A DNA stretch of 64,000 bases from Enterococcus sp. DIV0212c (GCF_017377505.1 NZ_JAFREN010000007.1:1-64000); one strand, 5' to 3'. Positions 9,133-19,276 are shown, numbered from the stretch's first letter. A program made the numbers and translations. The notes: a model not told the origin generated them from the sequence alone.

Positions 9133-9223
9133 TGGATTTTTAGTCACAAAATACCTTTAAAAAGAATTTTAATACAAAATATAATCAATTTTCGTATAAA
9201 AATCTATCCAACGCATAAAAAAA

Positions 9224-9249
9224 CAGTATTCAGATTTCTCTGAATACTG
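9224..9249 (-). terminator. Terminator of the BI-1 gene
   Basis: CAGTATTCAG and CTGAATACTG form a perfect 10-bp stem with a 6-nt loop, followed by seven T on the minus strand. Confidence 0.93.
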
Positions 9250-9267
9250 CTCAATCAAACTCTTTAA

Positions 9268-9948
9268 TTAATTATTTTTACCAAAAATACGTAAAAATGC
9301 TAAGAACAAGTTAATAAAATCAAGATATAATTGTAATGCGAAGAATACAGCTATTCCTGTTCCTGCTTGTCCGCCTGTTTCATTGTATACTTGACGAATT
9401 CTTTGATTATCATATGCGGTAATCCCAGCAAAAATCAAAACCATCAAAATCGAAATGAAAAATGACACTGCACTACTGCGTAGGAAAAAGAAATTAATGA
9501 CCATTGCAATAATAATACCGATCAAGGCACTATAAGCCGCATGTCCCATTGCTGATAAATCTTTTTTCGTAAACATTCCAACTAATGACATCGCCCCAAA
9601 AGTTGCGGCAGCGCTGATAAAAGCACTGACTACTGTTGCTTGAGCGTACATTAGTAAAGTAGCAGAAATCGTCACACCATTTATAATGGAATATGCTATG
9701 AAACCACTGATTGCCAAACTAGGATTCTTCTGTGCTTTAAACCCTAAAAATAAAACCAAGCCGATCTCCACAAGCCATAAACCAAAAAATAAACCTGGGG
9801 ACTTTAATAATGCAACTAAAACTCCTGGAAAAGCAGTCAATATTAGATATGACACAAGAGCACTTACACCAATTCCCATCGCTAAAAATGCATAGATTTT
9901 TGAATAAAACTTGTTTATTCCCGCATTTACTACTGCTCCGTTATTCAT
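9268..9948 (-). CDS. Bax inhibitor-1/YccA family membrane protein
   Basis: Polytopic membrane protein of the TMBIM/YccA family; bacterial members act as pH-sensitive calcium-leak channels or FtsH modulators. The 226 residues hold seven hydrophobic segments, with conserved AYSIINGVTIS, GMFTKKDLS and the C-terminal AYDNQRIRQ region followed by ALQLYLDFINLFL. The start codon overlaps the last 8 nt of the upstream MaoC-like gene (ATGAATAA), so the two are probably translationally coupled. A strong terminator follows. The physiological role here is unknown. Confidence 0.92.
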   Translation of the reverse strand: MNNGAVVNAGINKFYSKIYAFLAMGIGVSALVSYLILTAFPGVLVALLKSPGLFFGLWLVEIGLVLFLGFKAQKNPSLAISGFIAYSIINGVTISATLLMYAQATVVSAFISAAATFGAMSLVGMFTKKDLSAMGHAAYSALIGIIIAMVINFFFLRSSAVSFFISILMVLIFAGITAYDNQRIRQVYNETGGQAGTGIAVFFALQLYLDFINLFLAFLRIFGKNN

Positions 9949-10423
9949 TTATATTACCTTCTTTCTCTTCTAATTCAGCTAATGTGACCTGAGGCGGCTG
10001 AACCATTACGACCGCATCAAGAACACGATCCTCTTCCTCATTGACCACTTCAATCGAAATTGTCACGACATCTTTCATTTTATCGACCTTAATGACTTCA
10101 AACTGAAAAGTCAGTGTCTCATAATGAAAAACTGGTTCTACAAAATTCACCGAAAAATTGACCACATGTGAGCCTGGTCCTGGTAAATGTTTTGAAATTG
10201 CGCTAGTGATAATTCCCATCAGCATGATTGATGGTACGATTGGTTTGCCATATTCTGTTTTTTGGGCATAATCATGTTGGATATATAAAGGATTGGCATC
10301 GTTGGTTAAGCCCAAATAAAGAAGTAGATCTTTATCTTCGATCGATTCGGTTAAAGACAGCGAATCGCCTTCCTCAATATCTTCGATGGTTTTGCCTAAT
10401 TTTCTCGGTTTTCCGATATTCAA
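9941..10423 (-). CDS. MaoC-like hot-dog fold protein
   Basis: Probable acyl-CoA binding hot-dog protein related to MaoC/PaaJ enoyl-CoA hydratases. The 160 residues include NDANPLYIQHDYA followed by FGKP-like YGKPIVPSIMLMG, the hydratase-2 helix region. In hydratases the motif reads D-x-NP-x-H-x-D; here the histidine position is a tyrosine, so dehydratase activity is doubtful. The start is TTG at 10423, preceded by GGAGGTG seven nucleotides upstream. It forms a two-gene unit with the BI-1 gene. The partnership with a membrane protein is noted but not explained. Confidence 0.82.
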   Translation of the reverse strand: MNIGKPRKLGKTIEDIEEGDSLSLTESIEDKDLLLYLGLTNDANPLYIQHDYAQKTEYGKPIVPSIMLMGIITSAISKHLPGPGSHVVNFSVNFVEPVFHYETLTFQFEVIKVDKMKDVVTISIEVVNEEEDRVLDAVVMVQPPQVTLAELEEKEGNINE

Positions 10424-10488
10424 ATTAGTACACCTCCACTAATGATAAGATAATTGTACCAAAATGACAGTAAAAGGCAAGTTAAAAA

Positions 10489-10533
10489 GAAGAAGCTTCA
10501 ACAAATCACAAAATGTGTCGTTGAAACTTCTTC
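10489..10533 (-). terminator. Terminator of murC
   Basis: GAAGAAGCTTCAAC pairs with GTTGAAACTTCTTC (one mismatch) and a CTTTTTAA tract follows on the minus strand. A second small hairpin, AAACGAT/AATCGTTT at 10537-10558, lies between it and the murC stop codon. Confidence 0.85.
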
Positions 10534-10561
10534 GTCAAACGATCGTGATCAATCGTTTAGT

Positions 10562-11899
10562 TTATAAAACACTTCTAGTTGTATTACTTAATAAGGTTTC
10601 GTAAGCTTGTTCAAATTTTTGAACATCTCCAGCTCCCATAAAGACCATTACGGCATTTTCATGATCTAAAAGAGGAGATACATTCTCTTCTTTGATAACT
10701 TGTCCACCTTTTTTAATTTTATTGCCTAAATCTTCAATTTTTACATCGCCTTGTTGTTCTCTGGCTGATCCGAATATATCACAAAGATAAACAGCATCCG
10801 CTAAATCTAACGCTTCAGCAAATTCATCCATCAATGCAATCGTCCGTGTGAATGTATGTGGTTGAAATACAGCAATAATTTCTTTATCTGGGTATTTTTG
10901 ACGTGCGCCATCAATTGTCGCGATAATTTCTGTTGGATGATGCGCATAATCATCCACGATGATCATGTCAGAAACCTTTTTCTCAGTGAAACGACGTTTT
11001 ACACCCTCAAAAGTCAACATTTCTTCAGCAACTTTTTTCATATCTAATTCTTCAAAATAGGCTACGGCAATCACACCTAAAGCATTCATGATATTGTGTT
11101 GACCAAATGCAGGTAAGACGAAGTGACCCACGAATGTTTCTTTGTGATAGACATCAAAAGAAGAGCCTTGAGTTGTTCGTTTGATATTTTTAGCTTGAAT
11201 GTCATCGTCTTCTGTTAAGCCATAATAATAAACCGGTACATCTGTTTTTAACTGACGTAGATATTTATCATCACCATAAGCAAAAATCGCTTTTTTTACT
11301 TGTACTGCCATTGTTTGAAACGCAGAGAACACATCTTCAATACTCTTGAAGTAATCAGGATGGTCAAAATCAATGTTCGTCATGATCGCATAATCTGGTG
11401 AATAGGCTAGAAAATGACGGCGGTATTCACATGCTTCAAAAGCAAAAAATTCAGCATCTGGATCACCGTGTCCAGTACCATCACCAATCAAAAAGCTCGT
11501 TGGCGCAATCCCAGTCAATACATGTGAAAGTAGACCTGTTGTACTTGTTTTTCCATGAGAACCAGTTACAGCTACGCTTGTGTAAGGCTGGATAAAACGT
11601 CCAATAAAATCATGGTAACGAATGATTTCAGCACCTAATTCTTTTGCACGAACTAATTCTTCATGAGTATCAGGAAAAGCATTGCCTGCGATCACGATCA
11701 TGTCTTTACTAATATTATCAGCAGCAAAAGGTAAGATCTTAACACCTGCTTTTTCTAAATCACGTTGTGTGAAAAAATATTCTTCCACATCAGACCCTTG
11801 TACTTGATAGCCCTTTTCAAATAACACCAGTGCCAATGAACTCATTCCTGATCCTTTAATCCCAACGAAATGATGTAATTTATTTTCTTGATTGCTCAT
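10562..11899 (-). CDS. murC: UDP-N-acetylmuramate--L-alanine ligase
   Basis: Adds L-alanine to UDP-MurNAc, the first amino acid of the peptidoglycan stem peptide, using ATP in the cytosol. Numbering from the ATG at 11899 (445 residues), the nucleotide-sugar loop GIKGSGMSS lies near residue 13 and the ATP loop GSHGKTSTT at about 113-121; the family motif DYAHHPTEI is near 325. An in-frame ATG 36 nt upstream has no ribosome binding site, while AGAGGAT precedes 11899. Family length and motifs make this firm. The gene is monocistronic with its own promoter and terminator. Confidence 0.97.
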   Translation of the reverse strand: MSNQENKLHHFVGIKGSGMSSLALVLFEKGYQVQGSDVEEYFFTQRDLEKAGVKILPFAADNISKDMIVIAGNAFPDTHEELVRAKELGAEIIRYHDFIGRFIQPYTSVAVTGSHGKTSTTGLLSHVLTGIAPTSFLIGDGTGHGDPDAEFFAFEACEYRRHFLAYSPDYAIMTNIDFDHPDYFKSIEDVFSAFQTMAVQVKKAIFAYGDDKYLRQLKTDVPVYYYGLTEDDDIQAKNIKRTTQGSSFDVYHKETFVGHFVLPAFGQHNIMNALGVIAVAYFEELDMKKVAEEMLTFEGVKRRFTEKKVSDMIIVDDYAHHPTEIIATIDGARQKYPDKEIIAVFQPHTFTRTIALMDEFAEALDLADAVYLCDIFGSAREQQGDVKIEDLGNKIKKGGQVIKEENVSPLLDHENAVMVFMGAGDVQKFEQAYETLLSNTTRSVL

Positions 11900-11967
11900 T
11901 ATAATCCTCTTCTCTTCATATCTATATAAATACATAAATTTTCACTTAACAGTTTTCTACGTTCCCC

Positions 11968-11996
11968 ATTATCGTATAAAAATTGAAAATAATCAA
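11968..11996 (-). promoter_or_regulatory. Promoter of murC
   Basis: TTGATT (11991-11996) and GATAAT (11968-11973) are separated by 17 nt on the minus strand, giving a leader of about 60 nt. Confidence 0.65.
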
Positions 11997-12040
11997 CCCA
12001 TAATGATTCAACATTTCTCCTTCTTTTACACTAAAAATAA

Positions 12041-12071
12041 TGCAGCAAGCCGTTGTCTCAAGCGTGCTGCA
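12041..12071 (-). terminator. Second terminator-like hairpin between the 305-aa protein gene and murC
   Basis: TGCAGCA pairs with TGCTGCA, with further G-C pairs inside, followed by ATTATTTTTAG on the minus strand. It stands about 150 nt after the better hairpin at the gene end. The stretch from 11900 to 12230 holds no gene apart from this hairpin and the murC promoter. Confidence 0.55.
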
Positions 12072-12216
12072 CTGATTTACTAATTACAGAAATAATATTA
12101 TTTATCTTTTTCATTTTCAAAAAAATTAGTGATGAATCCATCTCTTCTGCAGTATAAACCTTGTTAGTTAAAGTACTTCCTTAGTAATAAATTACTACCT
12201 TATGACTTCAAAGAAA

Positions 12217-12252
12217 AAACAGTAACTATTTTAAATAAAATACTTACTGTTT
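12217..12252 (-). terminator. Terminator overlapping the 3' end of the 305-aa protein gene
   Basis: AAACAGTAA and TTACTGTTT form a stem that starts inside the last codons and includes the TAA stop in its loop; a TTTTTTC run follows on the minus strand. Confidence 0.75.
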
Positions 12253-13148
12253 TTCATTTCATCATTAGAATCTTCAATAATACCGCTTAAAGACTTATCT
12301 AAAATTCCACTTTTTTTCTCATGTTCGGCTTCTGCCACTTTTTGGCCATAAGCTGTTTGGCTTTTGGCATTTTCTTTTGCTGTTTTTAGTTCTTTTCGAG
12401 AACGTGGTAAGGTATGACTGATATCTTCTTCTTTACCAAAACGCTCCATATCCGGCTTAATCTGTTGGTATTGACGTCTTGTAACTGGAATTTCAGGTGT
12501 ATTTGTAGGGATGTTAAACTTTTTAACAGTTGGATCTTCATTCCCTTTTACTTGAAACGCCGCTGGCTCATCATCAAATAGCAAATACGAACTTTGATCT
12601 TTTTTCATAGATTCCGCTAATTCATGCTCTGTCAAAATTGGTGCTTTTTCTTCTGGAATAACAGAGGCTGGAATATACTTTGGTACAAAATAAGAGCGTG
12701 TATCATAAGTAAAATCCTTAGAAAAAGCCGCTTTATTTTTGTTTGGCATTTGTTGAGAACCAAAACCATATGAGCTTCTTTTAGGCATATTGCCGAAGAG
12801 ATTCGTTTTTTGCTTGGTTGTGCTTGGTTTATTATGAGTCATCATATAATTGGGCAAATTAGATTTGTGTCGTGCTAATTCTTCCATCTGCTCTTGACTA
12901 TGAGTAACATGTTGATTATTTGTTTGCGCCGGCTGTTTAGACAACACTGGTTGAACCGTTATCGGATCAATCACTGGTGCACTATGATTTTGTGTTGTAT
13001 GTGGTGTTGTTTGTGACGTCGTTTTTGTCATTACTGGTTCATCTTGAAACAATGTTCGTTTATTTTCAGAAATTAATTTTACGCCTAATTCATCATCATA
13101 AGCTGGAAAACGAAAATGTTTTCTTTTGATTTGTGTTGGGTTTTCCAT
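12231..13148 (-). CDS. Unknown basic, disordered protein (305 aa)
   Basis: Not recognised. The 305-residue product from the ATG at 13148 has no signal peptide or membrane segment. It is rich in Q, T, N, K and P, with a low-complexity stretch near residues 40-85 (TTSQTTPHTTQNH and similar), and short more-ordered blocks such as RKHFRFPAYDDELGVKLIS near the N-terminus, YDTRSYFVPKYIPASVIPE in the middle and a lysine/glutamate-rich helix near the C-terminus. An upstream extension to 13211 is unlikely, because AAAGGA sits nine nucleotides before 13148. It lies between asnS and murC but has its own terminator. A scaffold or division-linked adaptor is only a guess. Confidence 0.7.
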   Translation of the reverse strand: MENPTQIKRKHFRFPAYDDELGVKLISENKRTLFQDEPVMTKTTSQTTPHTTQNHSAPVIDPITVQPVLSKQPAQTNNQHVTHSQEQMEELARHKSNLPNYMMTHNKPSTTKQKTNLFGNMPKRSSYGFGSQQMPNKNKAAFSKDFTYDTRSYFVPKYIPASVIPEEKAPILTEHELAESMKKDQSSYLLFDDEPAAFQVKGNEDPTVKKFNIPTNTPEIPVTRRQYQQIKPDMERFGKEEDISHTLPRSRKELKTAKENAKSQTAYGQKVAEAEHEKKSGILDKSLSGIIEDSNDEMKNSKYFI

Positions 13149-13276
13149 TCGAGTCATTCCTTTATTATACTTTCTAACAATTCTACCACAAAAAAATGGA
13201 TTTCTAAACAATTTACTTTATCTTTTCTAATTTTGTATTGATATTTTATCCGAAACATTCATTCTCAATAAAAAAA

Positions 13277-13312
13277 CAGTCGTTGAAGCGAAATACAACA
13301 CTTCAACGACTG
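13277..13312 (-). terminator. Terminator of asnS
   Basis: CAGTCGTTGAAG and CTTCAACGACTG form a perfect 12-bp stem followed by seven T on the minus strand. It closes the dinG-tseB-aspB-asnS cluster. Confidence 0.95.
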
Positions 13313-13327
13313 ACTGTATAATTATTT

Positions 13328-14626
13328 CTATGGATAGATACGGTTTAATAAACGTGGGAATGGGCTTGCTTCACGAACATGTTCGATTCCAGCCAACCAA
13401 GTAACTGTACGCTCTAAACCTAAACCAAATCCTGAATGTGGTACAGAACCGTAACGACGTAAATCTAAATACCAAGAGTATTCTTTTTCGTCTAAATTGT
13501 GGTTACGAATTTGTTCTAATAAGTAATCATGGTCAATGGCTCTTTCAGAACCGCCGATGATTTCCCCATACCCTTCTGGAGCGATCATATCAGCACAAAT
13601 CACTACGTCATCACGAGTTGGATGTGGTTTCATGTAAAATGCTTTGATTGCTTTTGGATAGTTTAAAATAAAGACTGGGCGGTCAAATGAATTGGCAATA
13701 AATGTTTCATGTGGTGAACCAAAATCATCGCCCCACTCGATATCATCAAATCCATTTTTCTTCAATAGCTCAACTGCTTCATCATAAGAAATACGTGGGA
13801 ATGGTAATTGTGTATATTTCTTCAAGACTTCTTTATCGCGTTCTAATACATCTAAAGCTTGGTCACAATTGTCCAGCACGCTTTGTACAAGGAAAGCTAC
13901 ATATTGCTCTTGAACTTCTAAGCTTTCTTCTTGATGCATAAAAGCCATCTCAGGCTCGATCATCCAAAATTCAATCAAATGACGGCGTGTTTTCGATTTT
14001 TCTGCTCTAAATGTTGGTCCAAATGAGAACACTTTACCAAACGCTAAAGCAGCAGCTTCCATATATAATTGTCCACTTTGAGATAAGTAAGCTTTTTGAT
14101 CAAAATAATTTGTTTCAAATAAATCAGTTGTTCCTTCAGCCGTGCTGGCTGTTAGAATCGGTGGATCGATCTTAACAAAGTTATTGTTATTGAAAAATTC
14201 ATATGTCGCACGAATAATTTCGTTACGGATTTGCATGATCGCATGTTGACGAGAAGAACGTAGCCATAAGTGACGGTGATCCATCAAAAAGTCTGTTCCG
14301 TGTTCTTTTGGTGTGATTGGATAATCATGGCTTTCACCAATGACTTCGATTCCTGTTACACCGATCTCGTAACCAAATTTTGAACGGCTGTCTTCTCTGA
14401 TTTCACCAATGATCCAAACTGATGTTTCTTGATTTAGACCTTTGGCCAATTGGAAAGTTTCTTCCGGTACTTCACTTTTAACTACAACTCCTTGAAAATA
14501 AGCTGTTCCATCACGTAATTGTAAAAAAGCAATTTTACCGCTTGAGCGTTTATTAGCAATCCATGCACCTATTTTTACTGTTTCGCCTACATGATTTTTT
14601 GAATCGATAATTTGAATTTGTTCCAC
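13328..14626 (-). CDS. asnS: Asparaginyl-tRNA synthetase
   Basis: Class II aminoacyl-tRNA synthetase that charges tRNA-Asn. An N-terminal OB-fold anticodon domain (about 1-110) precedes the catalytic core, with [15 protein letters not shown] (motif 2) and [15 protein letters not shown] (motif 3). The likely start is GTG at 14626 (product begins [10 protein letters not shown]), because CGGAGAG lies six nucleotides before it; an ATG at 14644 would run through that site. The gene follows aspB by about 50 nt in the order tseB-aspB-asnS, as in Bacillus subtilis. No T-box is seen ahead of it. Confidence 0.97.
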   Translation of the reverse strand: MEQIQIIDSKNHVGETVKIGAWIANKRSSGKIAFLQLRDGTAYFQGVVVKSEVPEETFQLAKGLNQETSVWIIGEIREDSRSKFGYEIGVTGIEVIGESHDYPITPKEHGTDFLMDHRHLWLRSSRQHAIMQIRNEIIRATYEFFNNNNFVKIDPPILTASTAEGTTDLFETNYFDQKAYLSQSGQLYMEAAALAFGKVFSFGPTFRAEKSKTRRHLIEFWMIEPEMAFMHQEESLEVQEQYVAFLVQSVLDNCDQALDVLERDKEVLKKYTQLPFPRISYDEAVELLKKNGFDDIEWGDDFGSPHETFIANSFDRPVFILNYPKAIKAFYMKPHPTRDDVVICADMIAPEGYGEIIGGSERAIDHDYLLEQIRNHNLDEKEYSWYLDLRRYGSVPHSGFGLGLERTVTWLAGIEHVREASPFPRLLNRIYP

Positions 14627-14674
14627 AATCGTCTCTCCGTTCATTTCTTTTTTGCCTATCCCGAATTAAGTGTT

Positions 14675-15865
14675 TTATCTAATTGATTTTTTTTCGATGA
14701 ATGCTTTGATTCGTTTGACTGCTTCTTCCAATGTTGCAAGATCTGTCGCATAACTGATCCGAACATTCTCAGGAGCACCAAAACCTGCACCTGTAACTAA
14801 AGCTACTTGGGCTTCTTCTAGTAAGTCGTTCACCCATTTTGTTACATCTGTATATCCGCAAATAGTTAATGTTTCTTTGATGTTAGGAAACAGATAAAAG
14901 GCACCGTGTGGTTTTTGTAAGTTAAATCCTGGTAAAGCGGCAAATTTAGGATAAACCTTGTTCAAACGCTCTTCAAAAGCTTGACGCATGACTTCTACGG
15001 TTTCTTGATCTCCATTTAACGCTTCTAGCGCTGCATATTGACTAACAGCTGTGGGATTACTTGTTGACTGAGAAGCGATGTCATTCATCGCAGCAATGAT
15101 CGTTTCATCTCCAACCGCATACCCGATGCGCCAACCAGTCATGGCATAACTTTTGGACACACCATTAATGATGATCGTCTGTTTGCTGATTGCTTCAGAA
15201 ATTGTTGCTATCGGTGTAAATGTAGCGCCATTATAAACCAATCTACCATAAATATCATCAGATACAATCAAGATATTATTTAAAACTGCCCATTCACCGA
15301 TTTTACGTAATTCTTCTTTTGAATAAATCATTCCGGTTGGATTAGAGGGAGAATTTAAAATTAAGAGTTTTGTTTTTGCCGTTCTGGCTTGTTCTAATTG
15401 TTCCACCGTTACTTTAAACTCTTTTTCTTGATCACACGAAATGAACACAGGTACACCCTCAGCCAGTTTAACTTGCTCACCATAACTTACCCAATATGGG
15501 ACTGGAATGATGACTTCATCAGCTGGATTAAGAACTGCTTGAAAAAGTAGATACAAGGCAAATTTGGCCCCATCTGTCACAATGACATTCTTTGTCTGAT
15601 AGCTTAACTGATAATAACGAGCAATATAATCGACAACAGCTTCTTTTAACTCTTTGATTCCACCAGATGGCGTATAATAGCTAGCTTTACCATTTTCGAT
15701 TGCTTTGATCGCTGCTTGCTGAATATTTTTCGGCGTGGTGAAGTCTGGTTCACCAACCGTTAAACTTAATACATCTTTTCCTTCTGCTTTTAACGCATTT
15801 GCTTTCGCTGATGCAGCTAGGGTCACAGAAGGTTCTAGTTTTTGGGCGCGTCTTGATAATTCCAT
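14675..15865 (-). CDS. aspB: PLP-dependent aspartate aminotransferase family protein
   Basis: Class I aminotransferase, most likely interconverting aspartate and oxaloacetate with 2-oxoglutarate/glutamate. The 396 residues are the usual length. Visible motifs are SNPTG (174-178), DDIYG (203-207), the pyridoxal-phosphate lysine Lys238 in NGVSKSY, and GWRIGY just after it. A GGAGGG site precedes the ATG. Its place between tseB and asnS links aspartate supply to asparaginyl-tRNA formation and is conserved in Bacillales. Exact amino acid specificity cannot be read from sequence. Confidence 0.94.
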   Translation of the reverse strand: MELSRRAQKLEPSVTLAASAKANALKAEGKDVLSLTVGEPDFTTPKNIQQAAIKAIENGKASYYTPSGGIKELKEAVVDYIARYYQLSYQTKNVIVTDGAKFALYLLFQAVLNPADEVIIPVPYWVSYGEQVKLAEGVPVFISCDQEKEFKVTVEQLEQARTAKTKLLILNSPSNPTGMIYSKEELRKIGEWAVLNNILIVSDDIYGRLVYNGATFTPIATISEAISKQTIIINGVSKSYAMTGWRIGYAVGDETIIAAMNDIASQSTSNPTAVSQYAALEALNGDQETVEVMRQAFEERLNKVYPKFAALPGFNLQKPHGAFYLFPNIKETLTICGYTDVTKWVNDLLEEAQVALVTGAGFGAPENVRISYATDLATLEEAVKRIKAFIEKKSIR

Positions 15866-15921
15866 ACTATTCCCTCCATTTATTTTTTGCCTTGTTACAT
15901 CAAATATATTAATTTGTCTCG

Positions 15922-16422
15922 TCAGACATTTTTAATGATCATGATTTCTTCGGCCTTTTCAAATGACAACAGATAATAACTTAGTAAGCCGTCATCATTT
16001 TTTGTCACTATCTCCCAGGTAGGTTTGTCATTATACAAGCCTAAACTGATTTTTTGAATATTTTTTTCTTTGTACTCTGTTTCAATAATTTGGCGAATGT
16101 GTCCTTCTTCCACGCCGTCTTTTTGGTTGAGTACAGTGACTTTTTTTCCTGATTTCGGGATGATTACAACTAGGTCTTCCCCTTTATCATTTTTCCCAGT
16201 CACACTAAAGTAGGTTTCTTTTCTGGTAAACCAGTAAAACTTATCAACTGATTCCAGATGTGCGTATTCTTTTGCAATCTCAGTTGCTTCTTTTTTCGCT
16301 TGTGTTCTTGGATGTGTTGAGCGAACATAGAAAATAGTGATCATCACAATAATTGCTAATAATATTGCGATTATACTTAAAAGAATCTTCGTTTTTCTTG
16401 TTTCATTTTGATCTTCTTGCAC
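15922..16422 (-). CDS. tseB: TseB/YpmB-like single-pass membrane protein (DUF5590)
   Basis: Membrane-anchored extracytoplasmic protein. In B. subtilis TseB (YpmB) modulates the cell-wall transpeptidase PBP2A; the same role is inferred. The product (166 aa from GTG at 16422) has a short charged N-terminus, a transmembrane helix at roughly residues 14-33 (ILLSIIAILLAIIVMITIFY) and an outer domain with two PepSY-like repeats. A TTG at 16440 is also in frame, but GGAAAGGG lies eight nucleotides before the GTG. The position between dinG and aspB matches ypmB and supports the call. Confidence 0.85.
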   Translation of the reverse strand: MQEDQNETRKTKILLSIIAILLAIIVMITIFYVRSTHPRTQAKKEATEIAKEYAHLESVDKFYWFTRKETYFSVTGKNDKGEDLVVIIPKSGKKVTVLNQKDGVEEGHIRQIIETEYKEKNIQKISLGLYNDKPTWEIVTKNDDGLLSYYLLSFEKAEEIMIIKNV

Positions 16423-16507
16423 TCGACTCGCCCTTTCCAAACTTACTGGCTATCATTATAGCAGAAAATCAGTTTGATTTAATAGATAGCAGGCAAATTT
16501 ATTTCAT

Positions 16508-19276
16508 TTATTTGTTTAAAAATTCGTTTAGTTCGGAAGTTATCTCTTTTAGTGATTCTTCTTTGATCGGCAAATTTTTAGGCAATGCTTTTAACATCCG
16601 CTTACCGTACTTAGCTGTCACTAAACGTCTGTCTAAAACAATCAAGGCTCCTTTATCACCATCAGAGCGGATCAAACGCCCTAAAGCTTGGCGTAAACGT
16701 AGAGCTGCTTTAGGCAATGCTTCATGAGTGAAAGGATTGATTCCTTTTTCTTCAAGGTAATCATAACGAGCTTTGACAAAGGGCCGCTTCGGGTTTTCAA
16801 ATGGCAAGCGTGTCACAATCAAAATCGACAGCGCTTCTCCTGGTAGATCTACACCTTCCCAAAAGCTGTCAGCACCTAATAAGATACTATTTTTAGAATG
16901 AGCAAACCGTTTTAAGATTTTTTCCCGGCTTCCGCTGATTCCCTGAGCTAAGAGCTCTCTACCAGCATTTAGAAACTGCGGATGCAGACGGTAATAAACA
17001 CTGGATAAAATCTCATGTGATGTGAATAAAACCAGCATAGAACGATTCTGGCTTTCTGACAACTCTTGAATCACAGAAGCAATATAAGCCGAAAATTCTG
17101 CAGCATCAGCTTGACTGATCGCAATCGCTTCTGTTGGAATATATAAGCTGGCGTTTTGTTCATAGTCATAAGGATCAGGCAACGTTTTAAACAAAACATC
17201 TGTCAATCCTAATTTATTGGGCAAGTATTTTTTATCATTACCAAATTTCAAAGTACCGCCCGTATATAAGATTCGCTGATAACGGTCATACCAAGTTGTT
17301 TCTGGCAAAATACTTGCTTCTAAATCATTGATGGCAAGTAAACCATAGCCTTGAGGAGTAAGACTATATTCTTTGATCCAACGCGGATGCCATTCATTAA
17401 CATAAATATCAAAACACTCATAAATATATGCGATTCGTTCAAAGAATTGCAGTAAACTGACAAATACGATCCGCTGAGAGGCTGTATATTTTTCCAACTC
17501 ATCAACAAGCGATCGCTGCAATCTATTTTGAATTTCCTGCATCTCTGTTAAAAGAATCTCGATTTTTTGAATTGACGTCTCTCCGTTTAACGACAAATGA
17601 TCAAATAATGGTTTCGTTAACAACACAGCTTCAGCAGTCCGCTGCTTAACATTTTTAAACAGCTGGTTGATCTCATAAAACAAATCGCTAAATTCTTCAA
17701 CTAAATCATTCAGTGCTTTAGAATAAATACGCAATAATCGCTGTACTTGTGTTTCTGATTCAAATATTTGGTTCACCTGATCAAACAACTGATCTTCTTC
17801 TAAATACAGACTTGCCTGCTTTTTAAATGAAGCATAATTAAATTGACGATTAGCAATCTTTCCAGCAATATCCGGCAAATGATGCGCTTCATCAATGATC
17901 AGATACGAGCTTTTAGGAAGAAGTGGGACTTCTCTAAGGGTTTCTTGTGCCAAAAAAGCATGATTAACAATCAATACATTACTTTGTTTAACTTTCTTAT
18001 ATAAAAATCGTACAAAATCTTCTTGATATAACGGATCTTGTTCGGATAAAAAATCGATACCACGATGAGCAACATCGCGCCAAAAAACGTGGTTAAAATT
18101 CGTTAATTGCAATTCATCAAGGTCACCAGTCTTTGTTTCTACTAGCCAAACTAGGACTCCCATTTGATACAATGCATATTGTTTTTGCTGGATTGGATTT
18201 TTCAGCGTAGCTTTAAACCGCTGTAAATCAATATAATGGCGATGACTTTTAATGATCGTTGCTTGTAACGGTTTAGGACAAACCTGATTTGCTAGCGGAA
18301 TATCTTTTTCAGTTAATTGATTTTGTAACACGATAGAAACTGTACTGATAATAACAGGGTTCTCTGGTGTTGCCAAATAACTCAACGGAAATAAATAGCC
18401 TAAGGTTTTTCCTGTTCCCGTAGCTGCCTCAATAAATAAATTTTTGTTCTCATCATTCGTAAAATGATCATAAACTAAATTCATCATCCGACTTTGCTCT
18501 GAACGATAGCCGATTTTTTCTGTGAAAACTTTTTCTTTGGCTTTCTTCTTTTGCGGAAAAATCGATTTTCCATATAACTTTTCTTCGTATAGTGGAACTT
18601 CTTTTTTTCTCAAAGCAATTCCAGACACAACATGCTGGTCTTTTGCTAAAGGTTGAATCTCCTGCTTCATTTCTTTATATATATGATGAATATAAGAGCT
18701 CGTATCCATCCCTGTTTGCTGACTTAAACGGTCGATTACTTCCATTGTAATCAGCGGTAATCGTCGCATTTTTTCTTCAATCAACAGCAGAAGTTCAGCC
18801 GTCACCTGTGCATCGCTATCCGCTTGGTGAGGATTATCATGGATCAGTCCTAAACTTTCAGACAAATCACCTAAACGGAAACTCTTTTCAGTCGGCAAGA
18901 AAATCTGAGCTAATTCGACTGTGTCAATTCCAAGTATTTTCAACTTAGGTGTGCCACATCGTACCAACTCCTGCGTTAAAAAGGAATAATCAAAATAAAT
19001 ATTATGAGCAACAAAAACCGTATCAGCCAATAAATTATAAATTGTAAGTGCAACATCTTCAAAATAAGGTGCTTTTTGTACCCGTGCATTACTAATACCA
19101 GTAAGTTGCTGAATTTGTTTAGAAATAGCTTGATTGGGATTGATGTCAGTAGCAAAACGGGAAATAATCTCTCCTTTTTGAACCAGCACACAGCCGAATT
19201 GAATGATCCGGTCTACGCTCGGATCCGTTCCTGTTGTTTCTATATCAACGACTGCATAGGTCTGACTTTTATTCAT
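16508..19276 (-). CDS. dinG: DinG-family exonuclease-helicase
   Basis: Large DNA-processing protein of 922 residues. An N-terminal DEDD 3'-5' exonuclease domain is intact (Asp11 and Glu13 in DIETTG, Asp96 in YFDYSF, His150 and Asp155 in HQADSDA). The superfamily 2 helicase region has Walker A ATGTGKT at 285-291, a DEAH box (IIDEAHHLPD) and ALGRLIRSDGD near the end. The four cysteines of Fe-S DinG proteins are absent, as in other exonuclease-fused Firmicute DinG; the S. aureus protein is reported as a nuclease rather than a helicase. It heads the dinG-tseB-aspB-asnS cluster, with GGTGGG before the ATG. Confidence 0.95.
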   Translation of the reverse strand: MNKSQTYAVVDIETTGTDPSVDRIIQFGCVLVQKGEIISRFATDINPNQAISKQIQQLTGISNARVQKAPYFEDVALTIYNLLADTVFVAHNIYFDYSFLTQELVRCGTPKLKILGIDTVELAQIFLPTEKSFRLGDLSESLGLIHDNPHQADSDAQVTAELLLLIEEKMRRLPLITMEVIDRLSQQTGMDTSSYIHHIYKEMKQEIQPLAKDQHVVSGIALRKKEVPLYEEKLYGKSIFPQKKKAKEKVFTEKIGYRSEQSRMMNLVYDHFTNDENKNLFIEAATGTGKTLGYLFPLSYLATPENPVIISTVSIVLQNQLTEKDIPLANQVCPKPLQATIIKSHRHYIDLQRFKATLKNPIQQKQYALYQMGVLVWLVETKTGDLDELQLTNFNHVFWRDVAHRGIDFLSEQDPLYQEDFVRFLYKKVKQSNVLIVNHAFLAQETLREVPLLPKSSYLIIDEAHHLPDIAGKIANRQFNYASFKKQASLYLEEDQLFDQVNQIFESETQVQRLLRIYSKALNDLVEEFSDLFYEINQLFKNVKQRTAEAVLLTKPLFDHLSLNGETSIQKIEILLTEMQEIQNRLQRSLVDELEKYTASQRIVFVSLLQFFERIAYIYECFDIYVNEWHPRWIKEYSLTPQGYGLLAINDLEASILPETTWYDRYQRILYTGGTLKFGNDKKYLPNKLGLTDVLFKTLPDPYDYEQNASLYIPTEAIAISQADAAEFSAYIASVIQELSESQNRSMLVLFTSHEILSSVYYRLHPQFLNAGRELLAQGISGSREKILKRFAHSKNSILLGADSFWEGVDLPGEALSILIVTRLPFENPKRPFVKARYDYLEEKGINPFTHEALPKAALRLRQALGRLIRSDGDKGALIVLDRRLVTAKYGKRMLKALPKNLPIKEESLKEITSELNEFLNK

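Noticed and set aside
11911..12015. 22-codon frame MLNHYGLIIFNFYTIMG... with a good ribosome binding site upstream of murC
   Set aside because: It spans the likely murC promoter, so it would not be on that transcript, and nothing else supports it.
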